From Bordetella genomosp. 2 (GTDB lineage Bacteria; Pseudomonadota; Gammaproteobacteria; Burkholderiales; Burkholderiaceae_B): a DNA stretch of 64,000 nucleotides. Every line of letters starts with the position of its first letter. The first letter of the stretch is position 1. Both the position numbers and the translations under genes were made by a program. A model generated the notes under the pieces. It searched no databases, was not told where the DNA came from, and saw only the letters and a program-made list of their open reading frames with translations. Where the stretch lies: assembly GCF_002261345.1 (NCBI RefSeq), contig NZ_NEVT01000006.1:682001-746000 (forward strand), given 5' to 3'. Shown one piece after another: positions 53,680 through 63,162 of this stretch.

Positions 53680-55614
53680 GTGATACGCGCCTCCGGATTG
53701 ACCCTGCGCCGCGGCACCAAGGTGCTGCTGGAAGACGCGGACTTCGTCGTGCATCCCGGCGAACGCGTCGGCATCGTCGGCAAGAACGGCGCCGGCAAGT
53801 CGTCGCTGTTCGCCCTGCTGACCGGCGCGCTGGATCCCGACGCCGGAGGCATCGACCTGCCGGCCGGGTGGCGCATCGCCGGCGTCCAGCAGGAAATCGC
53901 CGCCGACGAGCAGCCCGCGCGCGAGTTCGTCATCGATGGCGACGCGCACCTGCGGCGTTTGCAGGCGCAGCGCGCGGCGCTCCAGGACGATCAAGGCACA
54001 CAGATCGCCGAAACCGAGGCGGCGCTGGTCGAGGCCGGCGCGTGGAGCGCCGCATCGCGCGCCGAACAGCTGCTGGCCGGCCTGGGTTTCAAGCCGGACG
54101 AATGGATGCGTCCGGTGGCGAGCTTCTCCGGCGGCTGGCGCATGCGGCTGGCGCTGGCTCGCGCACTCATGGCGCCCTCGGACCTGCTGTTGCTGGACGA
54201 ACCCACCAACCACCTCGACCTGGACGCCATGCTGTGGCTCGAGAAATGGCTGGCGGCGTATCCCGGCACCGTGCTGCTGATCTCGCACGACACGGAATTC
54301 CTCGATGCAGTGGCGCGCGCCATCCTGCATTTCGACCATGGCAAGCTGGTGCGCTATCGCGGCGGCTACCAGGACTTCCTCACCCAGCGCGCCGAGCGCT
54401 TGCGCCAGACCAGCCTGGCGCACGAGCGGCAGGCGCGCGAAGCCGCCCGCCTGCGCAGTTTCATCGACCGGTTCAAGGCCAAGGCGACCAAGGCCAAGCA
54501 GGCGCAGAGCCGCGTCAAGGCCCTGGCCCGCATGGAAACGCTGGCGCCCCTGCATGCCGAGGCCGGCATCGACATCCGCATCCCTTCGCCCGACCACATG
54601 CCGGACCCGCTGCTGGCGCTCGAGCACCTGTCGGCCGGCTATACCGACGCGGCCGGCAACGCGGTGCCGATCCTGCGGGACGTGACACTGATGGTGCGGG
54701 CCGGCAGCCGCATCGGCATCCTGGGCGCCAACGGCGCCGGCAAGAGCACGCTGATCAAGACGCTGGCCGAGGAATTGCCGGCCCAGGCGGGCGAGCGGCG
54801 CGCCTCGCGCGGGCTGGCGATCGGCTATTTCCACCAGCACCAACTCGACATGCTGGACCTGGATGCCACGCCGCTGGCGCATCTGGCGCGCCTGGCGCCG
54901 GACACCCGCGAACAGGAGCTGCGCAACTATCTGGGCGGGTTCGGCTTTTCCGGCGACGCGGCGACCGGCCCCGTAGGCCCCATGTCGGGCGGCGAAAAGG
55001 CTCGCCTGGCGCTGGCGCTGATCGTATGGCAGAAGCCCAATCTGCTGCTGCTGGACGAACCCAGCAACCACCTGGACGTCGAAACGCGCGAAGCGCTGGC
55101 GACCGCGCTGGCAGAATTCGCCGGCAGCATGCTGCTGGTCTCGCACGACCGGCATCTGCTGCGCACCACGGTCGACAGCTTCTGGATCGTGGCCGACGGC
55201 GGCGTGCGCGAGTTCGATGGCGATCTCGAAGACTACCGCGATTGGCTGGCTGCCCGCACCGCCCAGGAAAAAGCCGCCGACACCTTGGCGCGCGACCCCT
55301 CCGGCGCGGCCGAACCCGTGAACCGCAAGGCCCAGCGCCGGCTCGAGGCGGAGCAGCGCCAGCGGCTGGCCGCCTTGCGCAAGCCGCTGGAAAGCGAACT
55401 GGCCAAGGTCGAGGCAGACATGGAGAAAATCCGCGCGGCGCTGCACAAGCTGGACGATCTCATCGCCGACGCGGACCTGTATTCCGACGCGCGACGCGCC
55501 GAGCGCCAGCAAGTCATGGCCGAGCACGGCGACCTGGGCAAGCGCATGGGCGCGCTGGAAGAACGCTGGCTGGAACTGCAGGAAGCGCTCGAGGACATCC
55601 AGCAAGCCGGCTAG
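53680..55614 (+). CDS. ABC-F family ATPase (YheS/Uup-like)
   Basis: 644-residue soluble protein with two ABC cassettes: Walker A GKNGAGKSS and GANGAGKST, signatures SGGWRM and SGGEKAR, Walker B LLLLDEPTNHLD and LLLLDEPSNHLD. A helical P-site tRNA interaction linker (~245-300, rich in Arg/Lys) and a C-terminal coiled coil (~555-640) are present. ABC-F proteins act on stalled or elongating ribosomes; there are no membrane helices. Start GTG 53680 has AGGAT upstream and is 19 bases after prmB. YheS is the closest E. coli-type call. Confidence 0.93.
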   Translation: MIRASGLTLRRGTKVLLEDADFVVHPGERVGIVGKNGAGKSSLFALLTGALDPDAGGIDLPAGWRIAGVQQEIAADEQPAREFVIDGDAHLRRLQAQRAALQDDQGTQIAETEAALVEAGAWSAASRAEQLLAGLGFKPDEWMRPVASFSGGWRMRLALARALMAPSDLLLLDEPTNHLDLDAMLWLEKWLAAYPGTVLLISHDTEFLDAVARAILHFDHGKLVRYRGGYQDFLTQRAERLRQTSLAHERQAREAARLRSFIDRFKAKATKAKQAQSRVKALARMETLAPLHAEAGIDIRIPSPDHMPDPLLALEHLSAGYTDAAGNAVPILRDVTLMVRAGSRIGILGANGAGKSTLIKTLAEELPAQAGERRASRGLAIGYFHQHQLDMLDLDATPLAHLARLAPDTREQELRNYLGGFGFSGDAATGPVGPMSGGEKARLALALIVWQKPNLLLLDEPSNHLDVETREALATALAEFAGSMLLVSHDRHLLRTTVDSFWIVADGGVREFDGDLEDYRDWLAARTAQEKAADTLARDPSGAAEPVNRKAQRRLEAEQRQRLAALRKPLESELAKVEADMEKIRAALHKLDDLIADADLYSDARRAERQQVMAEHGDLGKRMGALEERWLELQEALEDIQQAG

Positions 55615-55642
55615 CGCGCCGCCGGCGCCCGGCCTGCCCGCT

Positions 55643-56545
55643 TCACTCGCCGAACACGTCGCACACGGTATTGCGCAGCCACTGATTGGCCGGCTCGCGG
55701 TGATTGCGCGCGTGCCAGAAGACGTTGATGACCGATTCCGGGATCTTCACCGGGCAAGCCGCGGCCGCCAGGCCGAACGGCTCGCAGGCGCAATCGGCGA
55801 AACGCCGCGGCACCACCGCGATCATGTCGGTATTCTGCAGGACCGGACCGACGGCCATGAAATGCGGCACTGTCAGCCGCACCCGCCGCGCAATGCCGCT
55901 ACGCGCCATGATTTCGTCCACCACGCCATGGCCGGTGCCCTCGGCCAGGATCGCCACGTGCTCGGCGGCCCGGAACTGGCGCAGCGTGACACTGCCGCCC
56001 GCCAGCGGATGGCCGCGGCGGAACAGGCATACGTAGGGCTGGCTGAACAGCCGGCGCTGGAAAAAGCCGCTCTTGAGCGCCGGCAGGAACCCCATGGCCA
56101 GGTCCATGCGGCCGCGCTCCATCTCGTCGCGCACGTCGATGGAGGTGGTGCGCGCCGTGCGGATGGTGACCTCCGGGGCCAGCCGCCCCAGGTGCTGCAT
56201 CAAGCGCGGCAGGAAATAGGTTTCGCCCACGTCATTGACGCCGATGACGAAGCCGCGCCGGCTGCCGGCCGGCTCGAAGCGGGTGCGCGCATTCAAGGTG
56301 TCGCGGATCGCGTCCAGCGCGCCCGCCAGCGGCCCCGCCAGGCCCTCGGCGTAGGGAGTCGGCACCATGCCGCGCGAGGTGCGCAGGAACAGGTCGTCGC
56401 CCAGCAAGCGGCGCAGCCGGTTCAGCGCGTTGCTGACCCCGGGTTGCGACACCCCCAAGCTGGCGGCCGCCGCCGAAACACTGCCGTGCTTGAGCAGGGC
56501 GTCGAATACGACCAGCAGGTTGAGGTCGACGTCTTTCAGATCCAT
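55643..56545 (-). CDS. LysR-type transcriptional regulator
   Basis: 300 residues. Helix-turn-helix in LLKHGSVSAAAASLGVSQPGVSNALNRLR (~20-48) and an effector-binding domain ~90-290. DLNLLVVFDALL at the start fits the NodD/LinR/NahR-like LTTR group. The divergent position suggests it controls the Rieske oxygenase operon. ATG 56545 has GGTGGAG seven bases upstream, better than ATG 56560. An AT-rich dyad upstream is its likely site. Inducer unknown; aromatic acids are a reasonable guess. Confidence 0.9.
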   Translation of the reverse strand: MDLKDVDLNLLVVFDALLKHGSVSAAAASLGVSQPGVSNALNRLRRLLGDDLFLRTSRGMVPTPYAEGLAGPLAGALDAIRDTLNARTRFEPAGSRRGFVIGVNDVGETYFLPRLMQHLGRLAPEVTIRTARTTSIDVRDEMERGRMDLAMGFLPALKSGFFQRRLFSQPYVCLFRRGHPLAGGSVTLRQFRAAEHVAILAEGTGHGVVDEIMARSGIARRVRLTVPHFMAVGPVLQNTDMIAVVPRRFADCACEPFGLAAAACPVKIPESVINVFWHARNHREPANQWLRNTVCDVFGE

Positions 56546-56590
56546 GCTTGTCTCCACCATTATTGATTCTGGTGATCTGCCTTATTCACG

Positions 56591-56609
56591 AAATTCTATT
56601 TATTAATTT
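56591..56609. promoter_or_regulatory. Candidate LysR operator
   Basis: AAATTCTATTTATTAATTT is a five-base inverted repeat AAATT/AATTT around nine bases and contains the T-N11-A pattern of LysR sites. It lies midway between the regulator start and the leader ORF in an AT-rich island that stands out from the GC-rich surroundings. Confidence 0.6.
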
Positions 56610-56660
56610 GTAGGAACGCACGATGATCGCCTCATAACGACACCACACCCTGGAGACACC

Positions 56661-56720
56661 ATGCGCCACCCCGCCCCGCCGGCCACGCCGGCGCAACCCT
56701 GTACCCGGGATACCCCATGA
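56661..56720 (+). CDS. Proline-rich 19-residue leader peptide before the Rieske oxygenase
   Basis: ORF MRHPAPPATPAQPCTRDTP, with GGAG five bases before the ATG, a better ribosome site than the oxygenase gene has. Its TGA overlaps the oxygenase ATG by four bases (ATGA, 56717-56720), a classic coupling junction. Six of 19 residues are proline, and APPATP could slow the ribosome. Either a coupling leader or a regulatory stalling peptide. Not proven to be translated. Confidence 0.5.
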   Translation: MRHPAPPATPAQPCTRDTP

Positions 56721-57973
56721 ACGGCGCCGCGCCCTCTTCCGCCATGCCCGCCTGGCCCGGCGCAGGGTCCAGCCGGATTCCCTTCGGCGTGTATACCGAC
56801 CCGGCCCTGCACCAGCGCGAAATGGAGCGCTTCTTCTACCAGGGGCACTGGAACTATGTCGGCCTGGAGGCGGAGATTCCGCAGCCGGGCGATTTCCGGC
56901 GCACCGCGATCGGCGAACGCTCGGTGATCTTGGTGCGCGACAGCGGCGGCGAGGTGCGGGTGCTGGAGAATGTCTGCGCACACCGGGGCGTGCAATTCTG
57001 CCGCGCGCGCGCCGGCAACCGCAGCGAATTCGTCTGCCCCTACCATCAATGGAATTACGACCTGCAGGGCCGCCTGATCGGCGTGCCGCTGCGGCGCGGC
57101 GTCAAGCAGGATGGCCGGGTGCAGGGCGGCATGCCGCCGGATTTCGACCCGGCGGAGCACGGGCTGACGCAACTGAAGGTCGCCTGCCGCCATGGGGTGG
57201 TGTTCGCGTCGTTCGACCATGGCGTCGAGCCGCTGGAAGAGCTCCTGGGCCCGGACATCCTGCATTATTTCGACCGCGTGTTCGACGGACGCGAGCTGGT
57301 CATACACGGCTACAGCCGGCAGCGCATCGCCGGGAACTGGAAACTGATGCAGGAGAACATCAAGGACCCATACCATCCCGGCCTGTTGCACACGTGGTTC
57401 GTGACATTCGGCCTGTGGCGGGCGGACAACCGCTCCCAGCTGAAAATGGACCGCCACTTCCGCCATGCGGCAATGATCTCGACGCGCGGCCAGGGTGGCA
57501 AGGGCTCGGTCACCCAGGGCGTGGCCAGCTTCAAGGAACAGATGCAGCTCAACGACGACCGCTTCCTGGACATCGTGCCCGAGCCGTGGTGGCAAGGCCC
57601 CACGGCGGTGCTCATGACCCTGTTCCCGAGCCTGATCATCCAGCAGCAGGTCAACTCGCTGTCCACTCGCCATATCCAGCCAGTGGGGCACGATGCCTTC
57701 GATTTTGTCTGGACCCACTTCGGTTTCGCCGAAGATACGCCAGACATGACGCGCCGGCGCCTGCGCCAGGCGAACCTGTTCGGCCCGGCCGGCTTCGTCT
57801 CGGCCGACGACGGCGAAGTCATCGAACTATCGCAGGCCGGTTTCGCGCAGAAGCCGTTCCATCGGGCCGTGGCGGAGCTGGGAGGCTACACGGCGGAGAA
57901 CACCGACCACATGGTGACGGAAACCCTGATCCGCGGGATGTACGCCTACTGGCGACGGGTGATGGAGGCCTGA
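56717..57973 (+). CDS. Rieske aromatic-ring oxygenase, large (alpha) subunit
   Basis: 418-residue Rieske non-heme iron oxygenase. [2Fe-2S] ligands Cys87, His89, Cys107, His110; mononuclear iron region DPYHPGLLH (Asp217, His220, His225). Such alpha subunits add oxygen to aromatic acids; overall it resembles the salicylate 5-hydroxylase / anthranilate dioxygenase group (NagG/AndAc-like). It is followed by a beta subunit and a Rieske ferredoxin. No reductase gene is next to them. It lacks its own strong ribosome site and overlaps a leader ORF. Confidence 0.9.
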   Translation: MNGAAPSSAMPAWPGAGSSRIPFGVYTDPALHQREMERFFYQGHWNYVGLEAEIPQPGDFRRTAIGERSVILVRDSGGEVRVLENVCAHRGVQFCRARAGNRSEFVCPYHQWNYDLQGRLIGVPLRRGVKQDGRVQGGMPPDFDPAEHGLTQLKVACRHGVVFASFDHGVEPLEELLGPDILHYFDRVFDGRELVIHGYSRQRIAGNWKLMQENIKDPYHPGLLHTWFVTFGLWRADNRSQLKMDRHFRHAAMISTRGQGGKGSVTQGVASFKEQMQLNDDRFLDIVPEPWWQGPTAVLMTLFPSLIIQQQVNSLSTRHIQPVGHDAFDFVWTHFGFAEDTPDMTRRRLRQANLFGPAGFVSADDGEVIELSQAGFAQKPFHRAVAELGGYTAENTDHMVTETLIRGMYAYWRRVMEA

Positions 57974-57975
57974 AT

Positions 57976-58449
57976 ATGATCGATTTCCCGACGTACCAGG
58001 CCCTGGCGCGGCTGTATGCCGACTATGCCGCGACGCTCGATGCGGGCGACTGGGCCCAATGGCCGGAATTCTTCGTGGACGATTGCGTCTATCGCATCGT
58101 GCCGCGCGAGAATTACGACAACGGCCTGCCGCTGGCCACGCTGGCCTTCGAAAGCAAGGCCATGCTGCAGGACCGCGTCTATGCCATCAGTGAGACGATT
58201 TTTCACGATCCGTACTACCAGCGCCATGTCGTGGCCGCCCCCCGCGTGCTGGCGGCGGACGCGGACCAGCTCGAATGCGAGGCCAGCTATGCGGTGTTCC
58301 GCACCAAGCCGAGCCAGCCGACCACGGTCTTCAATGTCGGCCGCTACATCGACGTGATCCGCCGCACGCCGCAAGGCCTGAAGTTCGCCAGCCGGCAATG
58401 CGTGTTCGACAGCGAGCTGATTGCGAATTCGCTGATCTATCCGCTCTGA
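57976..58449 (+). CDS. Aromatic-ring oxygenase, small (beta) subunit
   Basis: 157-residue NTF2-like beta subunit ([56 protein letters not shown]). It structures the alpha-beta hexamer. Start is two bases after the alpha stop. Confidence 0.92.
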   Translation: MIDFPTYQALARLYADYAATLDAGDWAQWPEFFVDDCVYRIVPRENYDNGLPLATLAFESKAMLQDRVYAISETIFHDPYYQRHVVAAPRVLAADADQLECEASYAVFRTKPSQPTTVFNVGRYIDVIRRTPQGLKFASRQCVFDSELIANSLIYPL

Positions 58450-58468
58450 CACCCTGGGACCCTTGCCG

Positions 58469-58801
58469 ATGACCACTGCCCTCTGGACCCCCGCCCTGCC
58501 GCATGGCGAATTGGCCGCCGACGACGTCACGCCCTGGGATGCGGGCGGTCGCGAAATCGCGCTATACGCGGTGGGCGACGCCGTCTATGCCACCGACAAT
58601 CTCTGCACGCATGGGCTGGCCCGCCTGTGCGACGGCTTCCTGGAAGGTCATGAAATCGAATGCCCGCTGCACCAGGGCCGCTTCGACGTGCGCAGCGGCA
58701 AGGCCCTGTGCGCGCCGCTGAAAGAAGATATCAAGACCTATCCCGTGAAAATCGAAGACGGCATGGTCTACGTACAGGTCTGGGGCGAGACTCAGGAATA
58801 G
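58469..58801 (+). CDS. Rieske [2Fe-2S] ferredoxin of the oxygenase
   Basis: 110-residue Rieske ferredoxin (NagAb/BphF type) passing electrons to the oxygenase. Ligands Cys46, His48, Cys65, His68 in CTHGLARL and CPLHQGRF. The preferred ATG is 58469; a TTG two codons earlier also exists. Convergent with and overlapping the chorismate mutase gene by ten bases. Confidence 0.92.
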   Translation: MTTALWTPALPHGELAADDVTPWDAGGREIALYAVGDAVYATDNLCTHGLARLCDGFLEGHEIECPLHQGRFDVRSGKALCAPLKEDIKTYPVKIEDGMVYVQVWGETQE

Positions 58802-59097
58802 GGCCGTTCGCGCCGCTGACGGTGCTGCTCCAGCACCGTATCGATCACCGCGCGCAGGATCGTCGCGGCCAGTTCCGGCGGGACGCCCGCGTCGACGGCC
58901 AGCTCGCGGATGCGGGCGAGCTGCTGCTCGACGCGGCGCGGATCACCGGACTCGAGCCCGTGCGCCTGCTTCAGGTCGTCGAGCATGTCGGTGCAACGGA
59001 AACGCACCCCCAGCAGCAGCATGATCTGCTGGTCGATCTCGTCGATCTCGGCGCGCAGCGCCTGCAGGTCGGGTTCGGAAGCGTCGCTGCCGGTCAT
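58792..59097 (-). CDS. Chorismate mutase (AroQ class)
   Basis: 101-residue all-helical AroQ-type mutase converting chorismate to prephenate. Residues matching E. coli: Arg in [10 protein letters not shown], Arg and Lys in [13 protein letters not shown], Asp/Arg/Glu in GDPRRVEQ, and Gln in VLEQHRQ. A PchB-like isochorismate lyase role is possible but no siderophore genes are near. Starts five bases after the broken uvrD stop, on the same transcript. Confidence 0.85.
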   Translation of the reverse strand: MTGSDASEPDLQALRAEIDEIDQQIMLLLGVRFRCTDMLDDLKQAHGLESGDPRRVEQQLARIRELAVDAGVPPELAATILRAVIDTVLEQHRQRRERPYS

Positions 59098-59102
59098 GGC
59101 AA

Positions 59103-61290
59103 TCACCCCTGGATGATGTCGAGCTTGGCGATGCCCAGCGCCAGGGTCTTGGCGCCGACATCGCGAAACTGGATCTGCGCCTGGGCGTCCTGACCGGACC
59201 CGCTCAGGCCGATGATGGTGCCGTCGCCGAAACGCGCGTGCCGCACCCCCTGGCCAATACGATACTGCCGATCGCCGACGGTGACGCCGCTGGTCACGCC
59301 GCGCGGCGGACGCGGCGCGATCGTACCGGTAGGCCGGCGACCGAACGCGTCGCCGTGGCCGCTCCAGGCCGCCGAGGCGCCGAACCCGGCGTGCGCATGA
59401 CTGCTGCCGGCGCGCGGCGTCAGCCATTTGAGGTGCTGTTCGGGAATCTCGTCGAGGAAGCGCGACCGCATGGCGTAGCGCGTCTGGCCGTGCAGCATGC
59501 GGCTCTGCGCCAGGCTGAGATACAGGCGCTGGCGGGCACGCGTGATGGCCACGTACATGAGGCGCCGCTCTTCCTCGAGCCCCGACGGTTCGAGGATGCT
59601 GTTCTCGTGCGGAAACAGGCCTTCCTCGAGCCCGGTGATGAACACCGCGTCGAACTCCAGCCCCTTGGCCGCGTGCACCGTCATCAATTGCACGGCATCC
59701 TGGCCGGCCTGGGCCTGGTTGTCGCCGGCTTCCAGGGCGGCGTGCGCGAGGAACGCGGCCAGCGGCGTCAGGCCGTCGGGCGGCGTATCGGCGCCAAGGT
59801 CGGGCACGACGCCGGCGGGCAAGCCGTCGTAGTTCTCTTCCGAGGCGAACACGGCCGCCGCGGTGATCAGCTCGTTGAGGTTCTCGAGCCGTTCGGCTCC
59901 TTCGCGCTCGGTCTTGTAATGGGCGACCAGGCCGCTGGCATCCAGCATGTGCTCGACCAGCTCCGGCAGCGGCAACGCGCGCGACGGCGCCGAACAGGCT
60001 GGAATCGAGCTCGCGCGCGGCGTCGGCCAGTTGCTCGAGCGTGCGGGCGCCGATGCCGCGGGTCGGGAAATTGACCACGCGCATCCAGGATGTGTCGTCG
60101 TGCGGGTTGGCCATCAGGCGCAGGTAGGCCAGCGCGTGCTTGATCTCCTGGCGTTCGAAGAAGCGCAGGCCGCCGTAGACCTTGTACGGGATGCCGGCCG
60201 AGAACAGCGCGTGCTCGAGCACGCGCGACTGCGCGTTGCTGCGATAGAGCACGGCGATTTCGCGGCGCAGGCTGCCTTCGTTGATCAGCGAGCGCACCTC
60301 GTCGACCAGCCACTGGGCTTCCATGCCGTCGGACGGCTGCTCGATGACCCGCACGGGCTCGCCTTCGCCCTGCTCGGTCCAGAGGTTCTTGCCCAGGCGG
60401 CCATTGTTGTGGCCGATGAGCGCGTTGGCCGAATCGAGGATGTGCCCGTACGAGCGGTAGTTCTGTTCGAGGCGGATGACCGTGCCGCGCGCGTAGTCGC
60501 GCTCGAAGTCGGCCATGTTGCCGACATTGGCGCCGCGAAAGGCGTAGATGGACTGGTCGTCGTCGCCCACCGCGAAGATGGATGCCCCGCCGCCGGCCAG
60601 CAGCTTGAGCCACTGGTACTGCAGCGTGTTGGTGTCCTGGAACTCGTCGACCAGGATATGGCGGAAGCGCCGCTGGTAATGCTCGCGCACCGGCGCGTTG
60701 CGCACCAGCAGTTCGTGGGCGCGCAGCAGCAGCTCGGCGAAATCGACCACGCCTTCGCGCTGGCACTGGGCCTCGTAGAGCTGGTAGATCTCGATCAGGC
60801 GTCGCCGGTGGCTGTCGTGGGCCTCGAGATCGCCGGGCCGCTGGCCGTCTTCCTTGGCGCCGTTGATGAAGCGCTGCACGTCGCGCGGCGGGTACTTTTC
60901 ATCGTCGATGCCGTTGGCCTTGAGCAGGCGCTTGATGGCGGCCAGCTGGTCGGTGGTATCGAGGATCTGGAACGTCTGCGGCAGGCCGGCGTCGCGGTGG
61001 TGCGCACGCAGCATGCGGTTGCACAGGCCGTGGAAAGTGCCGATCCAGAGGCCGCGCGTGTCGAGCGGCAACATGGCCGACATGCGCGCCAGCATCTCGC
61101 GCGCCGCCTTGTTGGTGAACGTGACGGCCAGCAGGCCAAATGGACTGGCCTGGCCGGTTTGAATCAGCCAGGCCATGCGGGTGGTCAGCACCCGGGTCTT
61201 GCCGCTGCCGGCCCCGGCGAGGACCAGGGCATGCTGCGGTTCGAGCGTTACGGCGGCGCGTTGTTCAGGGTTGAGCTGCTCTAGCATCAT
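59103..61290 (-). pseudogene. uvrD: UvrD/Rep-type DNA helicase, broken by an out-of-frame internal deletion
   Basis: 3'-5' superfamily 1 helicase. The N-terminal part (from ATG 61290, in ATGA overlap with the desaturase stop) has Q motif, Walker A GAGSGKT, Walker B VDEFQDTN, DDDQSIYAFRGA and QNYRS. The frame is lost near 59980-59995, where ELDSSLFGAVAR runs into the other frame LPLPELVEHMLDASGL; the rest continues intact with TVHAAKGLEFD and VAITRARQ to 59103. About 30 residues of subdomain 2B are missing compared with E. coli UvrD, so the change is a deletion of about 90 bases that is not a multiple of three. Junction lies in a GCGCGCG run. Probably non-functional, unless two fragments act together. 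Confidence 0.85.
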
Positions 61291-62483
61291 GCCGCGTAGC
61301 GGCTCAGGCGGAGGGCGAATTGCTCGAGCCCGGCGATGCCGCTTTGCTGGGCGCGCTGGCACCAGGCCTGCAAGTCATGCAGCAATTGCTCGCTGCTGGC
61401 GCTGGAGCTTTCCCACAGGCGGCCGAGCTCGCGGCGCATCTGGACCAGGGTGGACAGCGAGTGGTGCTGTGCGATGGCGCGGTCGACCTCGGCGCGCTGT
61501 TCGGGCTGCAGGACCTCTTCGTTGCGGTGGAGCCAGCGGCGCACGCGCAGCAGGCGCGAGGCGGCCGCGCCGTCCTGGGCGGGCTTGAGCTTGGCCAGTT
61601 CCTCGCGGGCGGCGGTCTTGACGATGTCGGCGTAGCGCGCCATGACCTCGTAGCGGTGCGTGATGACGCCCTGCAGGGTGCGCAGGTCGATGGCCTTGAC
61701 GCTGGATTCGAGCTTGAGCTTGGGGGCTACCTTCTTGACCTTGGCGAGCCCGAAGAACTTCAGCACGCTGATGTAGCACCAGCCGATGTCGAATTCGTAC
61801 CACTTGGCCGAGAACTTGGCCGAGGTGCCGTGCGCGTGGTGGTTGTTGTGCAGCTCTTCGCCGCCGATGATGATGCCCCACGGAAACACGTTGGTGCTGG
61901 TGTCGGGGCTGTTGTAGTTGCGGTAGCCCCAGTAGTGGCCGATGCCGTTGACCACGCCGGCGGCCCAGAACGGGATCCAGGCCATCTGCACGGCCCAGAC
62001 GGTCAGGCCGATGGCGCCGAACAGGGCCACGTCGATGCCCAGCATGATCATCACGCCCAGCAGGCTGTGCTTGGAATACAGGTTGCGCTCGAGCCAGTCG
62101 TCGGGGGTGCCGTGGCCGAACTTGGCCATGGTTTCCTTGTTGGCCGACTCCAGGCGATACAGTTCCGCGCCGCGGAACAGGACTTTCCAGACGCCGAACA
62201 GCATGGGCGAGTGAGGATCGCCCTCTTTTTCGCACTTGGCGTGGTGCTTGCGGTGGATGGCGACCCATTCCTTCGTGACCATGCCGGTGGTCATCCAGAG
62301 CCAGAACCGGAAGAAGTGCATGACCGCGGGATGCAGGTCGAGGCCGCGATGCGCCTGGCTACGGTGCAGGAAGACCGTGACCGACACGATGGTCACGTGC
62401 GTCAGCGCCAGCGTATACAGGACGATCTGCCACCAGGTGGCTTGGGCAAGCCCCCCGGAAAGGAAGGAAAGGAATTGATCCAT
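61287..62483 (-). CDS. Membrane fatty acid desaturase (delta-9 type)
   Basis: 398 residues. Histidine boxes HRSQAHR (40-46), HRKHHAK (77-83) and HNNHHAH (~216-222) bind the di-iron centre; several hydrophobic segments anchor it in the inner membrane. It introduces a cis double bond, adjusting membrane fluidity. The C-terminal ~110 residues are helical and charged, longer than in the basic fold; such tails occur in betaproteobacterial relatives. Its stop overlaps the uvrD start by four bases. Confidence 0.9.
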   Translation of the reverse strand: MDQFLSFLSGGLAQATWWQIVLYTLALTHVTIVSVTVFLHRSQAHRGLDLHPAVMHFFRFWLWMTTGMVTKEWVAIHRKHHAKCEKEGDPHSPMLFGVWKVLFRGAELYRLESANKETMAKFGHGTPDDWLERNLYSKHSLLGVMIMLGIDVALFGAIGLTVWAVQMAWIPFWAAGVVNGIGHYWGYRNYNSPDTSTNVFPWGIIIGGEELHNNHHAHGTSAKFSAKWYEFDIGWCYISVLKFFGLAKVKKVAPKLKLESSVKAIDLRTLQGVITHRYEVMARYADIVKTAAREELAKLKPAQDGAAASRLLRVRRWLHRNEEVLQPEQRAEVDRAIAQHHSLSTLVQMRRELGRLWESSSASSEQLLHDLQAWCQRAQQSGIAGLEQFALRLSRYAA

Positions 62484-62736
62484 AAAGCTTTTTTAAGCCT
62501 CGCTTGAAGTTGGCAGGCAGTTTAGCCTACCTGGTTTGCTTATGACAGCGTGGTTTCAAAATAGTTTTCAAATCAAGGGCTAAGCCTGTATTTTCGCATC
62601 GCGCCAAGCTGGCGTCCATGCGTCATAGATGGGGCCGCCCAGCCCGTTGCACACCCGCGATTGTACGTTTTGCTACACAATCGCTGGCAAAATGCCGGCT
62701 GTTCCGTATCGGCCGCGTGCGCCGCCCTGCCCCACC

Positions 62737-63162
62737 ATGCGATTGCCCTCCCGCGCCCGCTTTATCTGTCCCCTTTTGTTGGCGGGCCTGTCGGGCGGCA
62801 CGGTTGCCCAGCCGGCCCCGGTCGCCGCCGAATTGGCCACGACCGTCGCCGCGGGCCGGGAAATCGTGCTGGCAAGCTACTATGAAGTCCACCCTGGCTC
62901 GTGCCGGCCCCTGCGCGCGCCGCTGGTGCGCGTCACCGCCCCGCCCCGGCTGGGCAGCGTCACTGTCGTGCGCAGCCAACAGGTGCCGGTCAAGGCCGGT
63001 CGCTGCCAGACCGTGGCGGCGCCGCTGGTGCAGGTGCGCTACCGGGCCAGCCGGTCCGGCACCGATTCGCTGGCCTGGGACGTCGCCTACCAGGACCGCG
63101 CCACGGGCACGCAGCGCGCCCGCGCGCAGATCCAGGTGCGGCCGGGCAACAGCGCCCGCTAG
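62737..63162 (+). CDS. Small secreted protein, function unknown
   Basis: 141 residues with a signal peptide (RARFICPLLLAGLSGGTVAQ, cleavage near residue 24). The mature part has two cysteines (SCRPLRAPL and GRCQTVAAP) that could form a disulfide, and an immunoglobulin-like beta-rich pattern (VQVRYRASRSGTDSLAWDVAYQD). I do not recognise a family. ATG 62737 is the Met that places the signal peptide at the N-terminus. Its stop overlaps the rsmB-type stop on the opposite strand. Confidence 0.7.
   Translation: MRLPSRARFICPLLLAGLSGGTVAQPAPVAAELATTVAAGREIVLASYYEVHPGSCRPLRAPLVRVTAPPRLGSVTVVRSQQVPVKAGRCQTVAAPLVQVRYRASRSGTDSLAWDVAYQDRATGTQRARAQIQVRPGNSAR

Noticed and set aside
58792-61362. Single 856-residue helicase-chorismate mutase fusion
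   Set aside because: The long frame is accidental: after the frameshift the helicase continues in another frame to 59103, and the mutase has its own ATG at 59097.
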